Source: Gymnopilus junonius (lineage: Eukaryota; Basidiomycota; Agaricomycetes; Agaricales; Galerinaceae). From it: 49,073 nt of DNA. Shown in pieces: positions 20,252 to 31,847 of the stretch. Within the stretch, counting starts at the first letter, position 1. Each line of letters starts with the position of its first letter. The translations under genes were made by a program, and so were the position numbers. Below the pieces are notes generated by a model. The model had not been told where the DNA came from. It saw only the letters and a program-made list of their open reading frames with translations, and ran no database searches. Where the stretch lies: NCBI GenBank assembly GCA_015501075.1, contig JADNYJ010000258.1, positions 1 to 49,073 on the forward strand, given 5' to 3'.

Positions 20252-22498
20252 GTAAGAATTCCTCTCCTGCCACAGAGGAAACTACTACTGCCAAGCAGCA
20301 GCCATCTTTACGTGCTTCTCGTAATCCTCACCCGGGTTTGCCTGATGTCCGAAGCCTAAGCGTTCAAGTGAAGTGGTGGCCGCTGAGCATGCAGACAAAG
20401 CCCTGAAAACAGAACAGACCAAGCAACGCCGCGATGATGCACTTACCAAGGCAGCAGCACTTGAAGATCAGATGGCAGAAGCAGATATAGCCCTCGTGGC
20501 AAGTAAAGGTGATTCTCCAGTCGGGCTCCCAGATCGTCAGCGCAAGATGCGCCCGAAGGCAGATCCTGCTCCAGAGATAGCCTCACAGAGATGTATGTCC
20601 ATACAGATTCATTGCAACTTCTGACTGACAAAATTTTGACATAGCAGTCGACAAGGCCTCCGGGGATTCTTCTTCGGAATGCTACCAGCAGCCTGAAGGG
20701 GAAGTGCTGTCGGTGGCATCAGAGGCAGCAAACGAGAGCGAAGACGAAGAGATGTTGGACGTATCGGAGGAGGAAGAAAAGCCGAAGCCTAAGAAGGTAA
20801 AACAAGCAAGGGTGATGTGAGGAAGGCTGTCGCAGAAAAGAGGCAGATGGTGGACAAGAACAAAAAGCGTCCAAGCGAAGAGAAAAGGCAGTGAGTTGTT
20901 TATCAACCATCAATCAAACAACGTCTAATCGAACCTTCTATTCCCACCGGTGACAATAGGCAGCCAACTGCCAAACGTGTAAAGAAGAATGACGAGGGCC
21001 TTGTGCCTGGGTGGGAACAACGTGCATCTCATGATAACAACTTCGACGGCGACGACGGCGACATTGTTAACAACCTTTCTGCTCATAATGGTGAGTTGAT
21101 TCATCCACCTTGAGCACCGCGCTCACCACTGCTTTTGTATTCCCAGACGACGAAGATGATGAATCGGTCCGAGGGATAAGTGATAATGAAGGGGAACTCG
21201 AAGAACGTGCTGGGCTTTCAGAAAACGCCAAGGGACCTGCTGCTCACCAGGTAAGTAAACATACTTCTTCATTCTAATATATGATACCCACTCGGTGTCT
21301 ATCCAGAGTCTCGCCATCGTCCAACCAACGACCTCAGTGCCAGGGTTTGTCCCACCAGAGACCCTCAAGAAGGCACTGATTCGCATCAAGCACTTGCCCC
21401 TTGATCTTCGTCAACCCTTCCAAGAGGTGTTCACGCCTCTCCTTATCCAGCTATATGGACCGAGCGGCCTTGGTCTTTGGACCTCAGTGATGATAGGATT
21501 ATGGGTTTCTTTTATCGCCACTTCCCATTGCAGCATCCATTCTCGAGCACGACAGAAGGGAAGAAGATTGTCCTCAAACTTGTAAGTCATTTGTGCCATG
21601 CTCGCCCTCGATATGCTAACCTTTTCTCTTAGGCTGAAGACGTACTAACAACGTGGCGCAACAAGATCGGCCAAGTCACCATCAACTACATGGAAAATAC
21701 GCTCATCTCCGAGCTCGAGGATTCTTCGGCCGAGTACATCAGCGCCTGGTGTCATTGGCTCTCAGTGGAACCTTCAAGTGCCGTCCTTTCTATTACAAGA
21801 CCTTCATTGATGGGGATGATCTTACTGGTCAGGCCGGAGTGAAAACGGTATGAGTAACTGGATAGTTGTTCTTTATTGTCACTTATTCCACATTTCAGAA
21901 CATATTCTGCCACCCCGTCATAGCTTGTGCTCTAGGCCACCATCTTGGACGTATTAACATTCTTCCAACCCATCTCAAGGAGGAAACGCGACCCACTGGT
22001 GCGCTTATCATGGCTATCCAATCAGTGAGTGCTCGATTTGTTGACTTCCTTGTCATGTGAGTTCTCAGGTCTGATTCCTCTCAGGCATATAGGGCGATAG
22101 CGCGTTGGAGCTCAGGCAGTTACACTTGCCCGGCGCGCCCATTCAGTGACTTTTCCGGCGACAACTGGGGTGACAGCGAGATGCGCGATGCATCCAAAGC
22201 CCCCGATACGATCCCACCATACACGATTCAAGGACCCACGCCAACGAGGGACATTGAGCGGGTTGTTAAGAAGCTGTCGGACAAGCAGTGGAAGGAAATC
22301 ATGATAGCTGCGCATGCGTTTGCTGTCATGAAAGGTAAAAAGCGGTCGAGGTCGTCGTCTGGCGATGACGCTGCCCCAGCTGATGCTACCGCAAAGGCTG
22401 AGGTGGTCGAGTCTGATTTCGAGATCGAGGACGACGCTGAGGCTCAGGATGCCGTGGATATGACCGAGGACAGTAACGAGACCACTATTAATGCTTAA
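20250..22498 (+). pseudogene. Basidiomycete-type hypothetical protein, frameshifted, head-to-head with the transposase
   Basis: Plus-strand coding blocks separated by short GT-AG introns run from about 20250 to a TAA at 22496-22498. The N-terminal part is Lys/Glu-rich with SRNPHPG and a probable coiled coil (RRDDALTKAAALEDQMAEAD). Acidic low-complexity exons follow. The C-terminal domain holds DRIMGFFYRHFPLQHPF, WRNKIGQVTINYMENTLI, RPFYYKTFIDGDDLTGQAG, RPTGALIMAIQ, FSDFSGDNWGDS and KKLSDKQWKEIMIAAHAF. I associate this arrangement with an unnamed basidiomycete family but give no function. Single missing bases break it near 20349, 20808, 21460 and 21765. Its start lies next to that of the transposase on the other strand, suggesting a shared promoter within one element. 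Confidence 0.6.
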
Positions 22499-22641
22499 TA
22501 AGGTTCATATATTACTGATTGTATCTATTTCCAATCGCTTTTGCGAGCAGGAGTGGTACATTTGTGGCTAATGATATACTGAAGCTTTTCGGTCCTTTTG
22601 CCCTTTTAATAGTTTTGCAAGGATTCGCGAGGTAATTCTTG

Positions 22642-22715
22642 AAAGGACCAGGTCCTTTTCCCCTTTCTCACTTTTCAGCACTTGTGAAAGTATCAAAAGT
22701 GCCGAAAGGGGAGGG
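22642..22715. repeat. Paired short palindromes just upstream of SSP copy 2
   Basis: AAAGGACC-A-GGTCCTTT (22642-22658) is a perfect small palindrome. Next to it CCCTTTCTCACTTTT (22661-22675) can pair with AAAAGTGCCGAAAGGG (22695-22710). GGTCCTTTT followed by CCCTTT also occurs at about 22590. These may be end structures of the inserted block. Confidence 0.5.
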
Positions 22716-22773
22716 TGTATTTCTTCTGATGTGTGCCCTTGCATTTATTTTACCCCAAACAAATCAGTTCACG

Positions 22774-23235
22774 ATGCGTTTCTCTACTGCTATCTTTGCT
22801 ACCATTATCGCATTTGGCGCTTCCGCTATGGCAGGAGGTCTCCCCGTGCGTTCAGCCTTCCACGTTATGATGACTCATGAATCTAATTCAATTTCTTATT
22901 TGCACAGAGTCCTATAGACCAAATCATTGCTCGTCACGAGAGAGATCTCACTCTCGAAGCTAGAGGAGAAATGACCGAGTTCGAAGCCCGTGCTATCCTT
23001 GTCGCTCGTGCTCCGCCCAACGGAGAGTGAGTATCTGTGATAATGAATTCCTTGAATATTCTCTGATGCCACGTTTTATCTGCCCTTTAGCTGCTCCACC
23101 GGTTCTCCTTCACACATGGGAGCTCTCGACTGCTACCACGCTCGTGGACATGGTTGGAAGATTCTCGGTCGTTGCTACGGCCATCAACAAATGATGTTGC
23201 AGGGGAATCAGATGAAAGGGTTTTGCTATTTCTGA
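22774..23235 (+). CDS. Small secreted cysteine-containing protein, copy 2
   Basis: Three exons (22774-22845, 22908-23026, 23091-23235) give 111 codons. The first 20 residues (MRFSTAIFATIIAFGASAMA) are a typical signal peptide. The mature part starts with a charged stretch (RHERDLTLEARGEMTEFEAR) and ends in a domain with four cysteines spaced through DCSTGS, LDCYHARGHGWK, GRCYGHQQM and FCYF. Length, introns and all four cysteines match copy 3 at 37102. The role is unknown; effector-like or cell-surface functions are possible but unproven. The reading frame is intact, yet its original TATA box sits at 15907, beyond a 6.7-kb insertion, so expression is doubtful unless a new promoter arose. Confidence 0.85.
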
Positions 23236-23462
23236 GGGAGACGCTTGTCTCGATTTATTCAAGTAGAATATTAAGTCAAGTTAATGGGAATGGAATCAGA
23301 ATCAACAACTTGTATGCCGTTGACGGTTTACGTCGAAGCGTTTATTTTGTGAAGGAGATATTTCCCGTCAAGGCCTTTCCTCTGAGTGCCATGGACTGTT
23401 TTATTTTGCTCTATTTTTTGACCATGTTTCTGAGCGAGACTCGTTATCAAGATGAAGAAGAG
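23236..23462. other. 3' flank of SSP copy 2, no gene
   Basis: This short AT-rich stretch presumably includes the transcript end. An open frame overlapping it is only the shifted continuation of exon 3. Confidence 0.4.
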
Positions 23463-24360
23463 TAGATGTAGAATGATAGATTAATAATGTTTGAGGCTAT
23501 TATACTAAGTCGTGTTCGTATATGCTTTCGGCTCGGTGTTTCCATGTGGTTTTAAAACCGAGTCAGTACAACCATGTCCTGACGATTTCCTCGACGACAG
23601 GCATTTACTCCACCTGCCGAATACAATTGTTTCTTACAACAAATGGCTGTCTCTACCTCCCACCGTAAACAAGAAATGACGATGCTCCAGTATGTATAAG
23701 GTACTGAGGACTCGAAGAACTTGTAGGTTTAGATTGATGGCCAGTGGACTGTTTCAAGCTGAGCGTGGCTCCCTCGTTTCTTCTCGTTGGCTATCCGAGG
23801 CTAACTGAGATGGTGATGGTGAATCGTCTCCAAAAATCCAGATGCTCGGAATATGTATATTAGTTGTAGACTCTGAATCCATTTTCACTTTTAATCGTGA
23901 TTTCGAATTAAATCTTTCGGATTGGGAAAATCGGTGAGTCATATGCTGTCCTTTAAAAATTTCTACTCACAATGCTAGTATTGAATTTGCATAAACTGTG
24001 GATAATCGGTCAGTAGGTTGAGTTATACTGGAGATATAACAATACCGAAAGTAATACCACTCACGTCTTGGTGCGGAAAATTCGATTGCGAGGTAAACCA
24101 CTGAGGACGGGTTGGCAACGTACTTTCAACCAAAATATGCTCAGATTTTAGGTAGTAATGATGAAATCAAAAGGCCTTACCATAGCCACAGAGAGCACTG
24201 CAGTGACGCTGAAGGTCAAGAAGAGTAAGACATCGTGTCACCCGGATATCGTTTTCTACTCACGCCGTTAAGAGACCAGTAGCTAAGAAGATGATTAAAA
24301 AGTTGACAGTATGTCGGCCTCTGTCATTTAGAACCGGACGTCAGTCAGTACAAGGCGATT
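23463..24360 (+). repeat. Duplicated block A, right end, direct copy of 41691-42357
   Basis: The shared sequence starts at GTAGAATGATAGATTAATAA. Block B lacks about 230 bp corresponding to 23516-23745. Homology stops near 24360, where block A continues with CAGGGGTCCT, the same bases that end the 38767-41203 transposon. No gene is supported in this stretch. Confidence 0.8.
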
Positions 24361-24559
24361 CAGGGGTCCTTTTTGCTGGGACGTCACCGCATCACGACAT
24401 GGTAGGCAGAGACTCGCCGAGAGGCATTTGGGCTAGGCCGGTGTCCGACCTGTCTATGAAGATGAACCTGTCGATCGACAGGCCGGGATATCTGAGTTTA
24501 AATCCCCGTAGCGCGTTTCCCACACTTCTTGGCTGAGGCAAACGACTTTGGAATTGTAA

Positions 24560-26030
24560 AATTCGACCAACCCTAAACCACGTTCCCTACAACCCCGCCT
24601 CATTCTCTATAATTCCCAAGACTCCCGCCGAGATTCTTGCTGCTGCAAGGCCGCCACCGCCTAAGGCACCTAGGAAAAGACGTGCACCGCAACAGCCACC
24701 GCCATTCGTGCCTAATGTCAGAATTTTCCGCCATTGAACCCATTTCAAACGCTACGGAACAACCAACACCACAATCACAACCGCTTTTCTCTGCTGGTTC
24801 CACCCGACTTGCGGAGGGGTTCATATTCGAGCCCCCTGTGTCTTCAGAATCTTTTGAAGGCTCTCACAAACTGGCTTTGGGCAGGAATAGCGAGGGCGTG
24901 AGGGGTTTTAATGAGGATTTGGAGAATATGTTCGGGGTTTTCTTTCCTGTCTTTAGTATGTATATTCCAATCAATATTTCCTTTAGCTTCTTACATTCAG
25001 AGATCCCCATGAGCGAGCTAGAATCTACAGTTGATAACCCAACGCCTCCGGTTTGAATGACACTGATTTCACGGATAGATGAGGTCCTCAAACTCTTGCG
25101 AAAGGGACGTCAGAGCCCCTTGACCTTGTGCTCGAACTGCTCGATGAGAGTAAACCTCAATATTCGGCCTACCGTACTGAATTCTATAAGGATGACAATC
25201 AGAAGTTATTCAAGATCCTTGACTCTATTTCTGCAAGTGATGGGAAACGAAAACTACGTTCATGGATGCAAAGGCCGGATGCTCTTGACCTCGTTTGTGA
25301 GATTATTGGAGACGAGATGGACGCTGTGAAGAAGGTCGAGCAACTCCCGGGACTAGCGGCCATTACTCCCGAATTTATTGAGTCCTGGACTATTTCTGAT
25401 AGTCAAGAACTAGCACCTTCGATAACGCGTATTTTGCTCGCAGTGGCGGAGACTCCCTCTGCCAAGGAGAAGAATGTGCTGAAGTCTCCTGTTGCAGTAC
25501 GCGTTTGTCGTTTCCTTTTCCCTGAACCGCCTACGACCATGATGTACATTCTTTAGGTTTGTAACATTATGATGAAGCAACTCAGTTACCAACGCTCCTA
25601 CCATTCTAGCGGGTTTGCCGCCCAGTTTGGACTGTTTCTCTGCGCAACAGGGTGCGCGAGGCAGACCATCGAGGCTTTACATCGTTGCGGCCTGTGCGTC
25701 AGCTACAAGTCGATACGAAACAATTTACACTCTCTTGCGCAACACTGCATGGATCTTGCTGTCGCAGTCGGCGCAGGACCACATGTTTCTTTGCTACGAC
25801 AATATCAACCTCAGCACCTCGATCTTCGTGGAGCAACGAGGACCCTCAGGACCTGCGAAGGTAACGTCCGGGATGAATGACACTGCAACGATGACCGTAG
25901 TTATTACGAAGAGATTGGTACTACTGTCTGCTTGGACGTTGAACATTGTCGTATTCACGGAGCGTTCACAATGCAACAACTATCTTTATATACTCCGACA
26001 GGGACGTTATTTGAGTGAGAATTAATATAT
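24560..26030 (+). pseudogene. DUF6589-like protein, N-terminal part only, frameshifted and truncated
   Basis: A Pro/Arg-rich start (TPAEILAAARPPPPKAPRKR) is followed in a shifted frame by GVRGFNEDLENMFG. Then, after two short introns, come LELLDESKPQYSAYRTEFYK, LRSWMQRPDALDLVCEIIGD and TPEFIESWTISD. A further intron leads to MKQLSYQRSYHSSGFAAQFG, TGCARQTIEALHRCGLCVSY and, after another slip, FLCYDNINLSTSIFVEQRG and GPAKVTSG. I recall this order from the large basidiomycete DUF6589 family, often found in repeats. Coding similarity ends after about 400 residues at 25870, so the C-terminal majority is missing. The function of the family is unknown to me. Confidence 0.6.
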
Positions 26031-27408
26031 TACAGTAAAAAGGACGTAGCTATTCCATACTTTCTCCACTCATTCGCTCTTCGAGGACATTCCATAAGGA
26101 GATAAGATGCTGATATGCCTCTTGAGTCACAGCTGTAGATGCTGCAGATGGAGAAGGTAGTGCAGGGATAAATACGTCCCGATATATTAACGGTACAAGC
26201 TTTCAGATGAGGTCCAGTACACGATTCTACGTTTCCGAACAGCAGAAATTTGGAACTTTATTACTTGATGCCATGCTGCCTAAATCTTTGGGGAAGAAAA
26301 TAGCGGGGAACTTTGCTCCCAAACGCAAGTCGAAGGAAGGATCGAGAAGCACAACAGCTGCGCAAGTCGCGACCGTAAGTCGAATACACCATAAGAACAG
26401 TGTTATGAGAAAGGCCTTCGTTGGATAAACCAAAGTGAAAGCCAATGCAGAACGAAGTCGTTGGATAAACAGGTATAACCGTTGAATAGCATTAGAGAAG
26501 ACTGAGGAATCACAGCATCTGGATGTCGCTTCTGAGGTCCTGGTTCAAGCATGCAGCAGCGAAAATTTTAATCTGGCTGATCTTCCATAGCTTAGAATTT
26601 CGTTCCAGGCAAACGCGTGCTCTAGACTTGAGCTTCACATGCTTTATGCAGGCCCACTCTTTTGATGAGGAAGGCCGCATTTGACGAGTCAGTCGTCTTC
26701 TATGTTCTGTATATTGAATGTTCTCGGAAGGACGCGGTGCTCGACAATTACGCTTCCTGCCAGTGGGGTAGGTTGCTTGAACAAGAAGAGGTTAGATGAA
26801 TTCCTTTACGAACTAAAACGGCGCAGCTGTTAGTAAAAGTAATAGAAGACTCAGTAAGTCAATAAGCATCCCCTGAGAAATTCAATAGACGTACAAAATG
26901 CCCGTACCGCAGTAGAATAGGATTCATGCTTTTGCTTATGGTCCACGGCCAAAGTCCTAAGTAAAGCCAGGAAGCTGTGGCATCGTTTCCAAGATCATAG
27001 ACCCATTGGTGGACCGTTTAGCTTAGAACGCGTTTCAAAGGCCCCAGTCACTGATGTGTTAAATCTTGGTTAAATCGCAAATGAGAACCGGCTTCGAAAA
27101 TTATTGGGTCCAAAGAACAGAATTCTAGACAGGTTCAAAAGACCATAAGCAGGCCATATAAGAAAGTTATCGGCTCTGAAGCGAGCTTGGTGTAGGATTG
27201 CTCATTGCGGCGGTCGACGGCATTTGGCCGTTAGAGTAAGAGAGGTGCGGTCACACGGCGGCCCCTGAAATCCTCTTCGGCACAACCTCAACACCTGTTC
27301 ATCCTCGTATTTTTTTTTGAAAAGGGACTAGCCAGCCTGTTCTCAGCTATTCGTCTGTGCAGACAAACAGCCTTTTGGAGCACCATTCCAATTTCTGCAC
27401 TACCGACC
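26031..27408. other. Gene-free stretch upstream of NTH1
   Basis: No supported gene. A 73-codon frame at 26207-26428 is Lys/Ser-rich but has no partner exons that I can see. CGTTGGATAAAC occurs twice within 50 bp near 26420-26470. The last 150 bp, with a T-run at 27309-27318, presumably form the NTH1 promoter. Confidence 0.45.
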
Positions 27409-29104
27409 ATGCCTGGCACCAAGAGAGCAGCTTCGAGCTCAAATTCAACGACACGGAGAGCGACAAAAAAAACTGTGACTAGGTTGACCTCTCGAGTCAG
27501 CGAGTTTAGCTCTCAAGTGACTCTCTTTGAACCTGTCAAGTTAGAAGAGGAAGAAGGACTTTGGCCTCGGCGCTCGAAACGCGCCAAGGTCGAGACCAAG
27601 ATCGAGTTGGAGTCGGAGACAGTTATGAACCTCGTCGAAGATTCACAGCGACTATCCGAATCGGAAGAAGAAGAGGAAAACGATGAGGATGAATACTCTC
27701 CTCGCCGTCGTTCCAGACGCGCAGTGAAATCCGAGAAGAATATTGCAGACCTTGAAGATCTCAAATTCAACCCTCCAACTTCAACTTCAAAGAGAAAGAC
27801 CGCTGCTGAACCAACTACAACGTCTCCCGAATCTACCTCCACATTGAGAAAACCCAAATCGGACGTAGCCTCTCCCAAGAAAGCGAAGAAATTGCCCAGC
27901 AAACCTAAAGCTATTCCTCAATCCCTGGACACCCCGCACCCCGCACCACCGCATTGGAGAGAGACGTATGATACCATCAAAGAGATGAGGTCGCGTTTTG
28001 TTGCACCTGTGGATACGATGGGGTGCCAGCAGGCTCAGGTGGCTGAGAGCGACCCGAAAGTGAGCTTTGAATTCACTGCGTTTCGTGTAGCCTTGAAGGA
28101 GCATTTCTCTAATACTTTTTCCTTTCTTTCATTACTAGAACCGACGCTATGCGACCTTAGTCTCTCTTATGCTCTCCTCACAAACCAAAGACGAAGTGAC
28201 AAACGCCGCAATTGACAACCTCCGCGAAGCACTAGGAGGAAGCATCACCATTGACGCCATGATCGCAGCTGAAGACGCGGTCATCTCAAAAGCCATAGCG
28301 AAAGTCGGGTTCTGGAATCGGAAAACAACGTAAGCATTTCTTCTTCAGTTATTCTTTATGCCTATTCTCTTGCGTTTGGAATTTTGCTGAATAACTTTGC
28401 TTGTACAGGTATCTGAAGCAAGCAGCCATCCGACTTCGCGACCACTTCAATTCCGACGTGCCTAAGACCGTAGACGAGCTATGTTCTTTACCGGGTGTGG
28501 GCCCGAAAATGTCTTTTCTGTGTTTGCAAATCGCCTGGGACGTGTGAGTGCATACCTTACAGTTCACTCTCTAATTAAACTTATAATTCTTGTCCTCTAG
28601 AAATGATGGTATCGGCGTGGACGTCCATGTTCATAGAATTACTAACCTCCTGCGATGGCATAAACCACCAACGAAAACCCCAGAGCAAACTAGGTACAGG
28701 GCGTAATTTGTGCTACAAATGGACCTATGTCTTATTAACAGCTCTTTCGTAGGCTCAATCTCCAATCATGGCTACCGAAAGAACTATATGGAGAGATCAA
28801 CCACATGCTAGTCGGGTTTGGGCAGGTATTTCCTTTTCTTCCTTGCTTGATGCAAGATATTCATGCCCCAACCTTTTTGCTCTAGGTAATATGCCTCCCT
28901 GTCGGCCCGCGGTGCGACCTCTGCGATTTGAGCAAGAAAGGACTCTGCCCCAGTGCGCAAAAAGTGACATCGAAGAACCGAAAAGCAGTCGTGTTCACCA
29001 GAGTCCAGGAGGAGTCAAAGGAGTCGCCTGCTAAGGTTGAGGTTACGTTGGAGGAGGAGGTTGAAGAGAAGGAATTTATTCTGAAGATCAATACGGATTC
29101 ATGA
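27409..29104 (+). CDS. NTH1: Endonuclease III homolog (NTH1), bifunctional DNA glycosylase/AP lyase
   Basis: Removes oxidised pyrimidines and nicks the abasic site in base-excision repair, in nucleus and mitochondria. Six exons (27409-28059, 28139-28329, 28409-28543, 28601-28693, 28753-28825, 28886-29104) splice in frame to 453 codons. The first 200 residues are a low-complexity, charged extension with SRRSRRA-like basic clusters and an acidic run, much longer than in bacteria. The HhH-GPD core begins at [17 protein letters not shown]. The helix-hairpin-helix LPGVGPKMS carries the catalytic Lys, and [11 protein letters not shown] the catalytic Asp. The 4Fe-4S motif follows with cysteines in [20 protein letters not shown], spaced 6-2-7 rather than the bacterial 6-2-5. 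A long acidic C-terminal tail completes it. Confidence 0.93.
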
Positions 29105-29341
29105 TGCACAAATGATCCTGGGCGTCCCGATCACCATACCAGCCTATCTGGGACCTCCACCAACATTTCTACTCTGCATTCCGGTTTTTTATCGTTGCTA
29201 TCGAAACCCCATGTCATTGCTTTCGTCCACTCCCATTCATCAGCATTCGTAGCACACTGTTTCTATACTTTATCCTATGTTGCAGGTTATATAGTTGTAC
29301 ATTATATCATTTTCTTCCTCCTGATTCGATCCTAATGAATC

Positions 29342-31569
29342 CTAGTACTTCAATTCCATCGCCATATCCCAGAACCCCTTCTCCAACCTCGTACACTTCT
29401 CCCATACGCCAATCCACTCCTTAAGCCTCGCTTTGTTGGGAGGGTCAGCTTGGGCCATCAATTCGATCGTTTCTGGAAAAAAGGACGTCAGTTTCGCAGA
29501 GCACGAAGAAGAAAAGAAAGAGACAGAACAAACCCACCTAATCCGATTTTCACAGCACTCTGATACATCTCCCCAGAATACTCCTGAGCCCAATACCAGT
29601 ATGGATTATCTTGTTGCACCACCCAGGTACCCGGAAGCCGGCTCTCTTTCACCAACCACAGCCCGACTTCGCCATACCCCAACAAGCAAGCCATGAGAGC
29701 CATCGTCAGCTTATTTGCATCACCTGCAAGGATTCAGGAATTCCAGTTAGCACGATTAAACATCCACAATCTCTCCCTGAAATTTTAAAGAAAGAGAAAG
29801 AGACAAGACTTGCCTTGAAGTCCGATATCAAGAATAAAAGCGCCATACGCCGTTGTCGCAGCCGCCTCGGGTGTCCGGTCCAGTTCTCCTTCGGTGATAT
29901 GGAAATTTAGGCAGGAGGCCTTGTGGTTCTCTATCTCGTGCAGGATGTTGAGTATAGTTTGGGTTGAGGATTGGATTGCGCCCCATGATGTTGATTTTGC
30001 TGAGAGGAGGCTGTCGAAGACGACAAACGGTAGGAAAATAAGCTGAGAAGCGAGATCAGAAAGGTTTGGGGAGGACTTGCCCGTATGCTCGTGCGTAATA
30101 TTTGAGGTATATGTAATCCTGTCTGCAGGAAATACAAATCAGCATTGACATTCCTTCCCGTTTACTTCCGAACGCAAACCAGAACTAGAAAGAAACTTAC
30201 TTTATGAAATGAATGAACCGTGCTCTATCAAGCGTTCCCTGCCCAAGCTGCCTCACAAAATCATGTTCGACATATTCCTTCCAGCTTGTCGCGCAGCTAT
30301 TGATGAGCATGTGTGTGAATGGGTATAGGTGTTTTGGCATTCGACTGAACAAATTAATATAAGCATCCCGACGGTTGATTTTCACGAAATATGAACGAAG
30401 GCCGCTTACTGAGGTATCAAAGAATGACGGATATTGTGAAGGTGGTTAAGAGGGCCGTGTCCTTCTCCAATAGGAACTGCGGATTGAATTGCGAGGTAGG
30501 TGTACATCGTAGCTTTCTCGACGGCTTTTGTAACTAAGAAAGAAATTAGTCTGAATTAGGAACGCCGTGTAACAGGCATGCACGTACGGGAATGGGAGCC
30601 ATTAGCAAGCTCTGAAGCGATAGCAGAGCTCAAAGTACACCCGGTTCCATGCGTACTCGAAGAATCAATACGAGGACGGACGAACATTGCCCGTCGGTTA
30701 TCTGCCTTTTCAACGAGCACATCAACTGCCAACTCTAGGTCCGACAAATCGTCCGAAAACGCAGAGAGAATCTCCATATTCTCGCCCAACAGGTTCTGCT
30801 TTACAACTGTCAGATTTATTCCCTCTGCCTCGAACTTCTCTTGCACCGCAATGACATCCTTCATGTGTACGGTGACATGACCACCTTTAAGGAGCACCGC
30901 TTGAGGATTGAGATCTAGCAGGCGCACAGCACCGGTGAACATGCTTTCTAGGTCATGAATTTTGGTTCCTTCCCCTTGCACACTGGACAGCAGGAGCTCG
31001 GCTTCCGACTTATTGGGGGTTATGAGCAAAGAGAGGGGGATGAGGGAGGTTTTGAGGACTAACAACCCGTCTTCGTCGAGGAGGGTATGCCCAGAGGTGG
31101 ACACACAGACGGGGTCGCAGATTATTGCTGGTATTCTTTCGTAATGTTTAGACAGAGTTTCGACAACCACGCTCGTTATGTCGCTGCTGTGAAGCATGCC
31201 CGTTTTAATGACTCGGACATCCAGGTCTTCAAACACTGAGTCCAACTAAGCGAACCCAACCGACTTCGATCAGTAAAGTACCAGTAAACTATGCAGAGAA
31301 CAAGACATGACTAGCGTACTTGTTGGACAACAAACTCAGGTGGACAAGGATGTACACCCTGTACGCCAGTTGTGTTCTGAGCTGTGAGAGCGGTGATGAC
31401 GCTCGCGCCATAACATCGGTGAGCAGCGAAAGTTTTGAGGTCGCCTAGCGAATTGTGGTGGAATGTTACAAAGTGTCGAGGTGGAATGGAAAAGAGAAGT
31501 ACGTGCCTGTATTCCAGCTCCGCCGCTTGGGTCTGACCCTGCGATGGTCAAGACGACAGGTTTGCTCAT
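29342..31569 (-). CDS. THI20: Hydroxymethylpyrimidine (phosphate) kinase fused to TenA/thiaminase II domain
   Basis: The protein phosphorylates HMP and HMP-P for thiamine synthesis, and its TenA half salvages thiamine breakdown products. Nine exons (31569-31503, 31444-31320, 31245-30588, 30533-30410, 30344-30201, 30122-30077, 30042-29814, 29723-29538, 29472-29342) give 569 codons, near the 551 of yeast Thi20. The ThiD half starts [18 protein letters not shown] and shows [18 protein letters not shown] and [17 protein letters not shown]. The TenA half shows [31 protein letters not shown] and [12 protein letters not shown]. The seventh intron has a GC donor (GGCAAGTC), which keeps the phase. At the first junction the reading gives GIQ-AR-DLKTF, one residue more than the usual IQADLKT. 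Confidence 0.92.
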
Positions 31570-31847
31570 CGTGGGTGGGAGTGGACGCGAGATAAGATTA
31601 AAAAAAAATCTGCTACGCGATCATCATCATTTCGTCATACTCAAATTAGAATCAAGGTTGGGCAGATAGACAGTCAATTCGTTAGATTCTAGGATTGACG
31701 AGTCGGTATTACATCTCCTCTTTAGATAACAAAAATGGCAGCAAGACAAACGAAATGATAAATAAACGTTAGGAAATCTGAAGCTGGAGAAGAATTATTT
31801 TCGTAGAGAAGCTGCCAAATCAGTCCCTCGGGCTTGCTTGATCTTCT

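Larger units (their letters stand above)
15990..22740. mobile_element. 6.7-kb insertion with Plavaka-type transposase and partner genes, boundaries approximate
   Basis: Homology to SSP upstream sequence stops near 15990 and SSP leader homology resumes near 22735 (TGTGCCCTTG then CAAACAAATCAG before the ATG). Between them lie a plus-strand gene (16585-17498), a broken Plavaka-like transposase on the minus strand (17531-20251) and a broken plus-strand gene starting head-to-head with it (about 20250-22498). I did not find convincing terminal inverted repeats or a target duplication, so treating it as one element is inference. Confidence 0.5.

Noticed and set aside
23154..23465. 103-codon plus-strand frame over the third exon of SSP copy 2
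   Set aside because: It is a shifted frame of a well-supported exon and is not conserved in copy 3.
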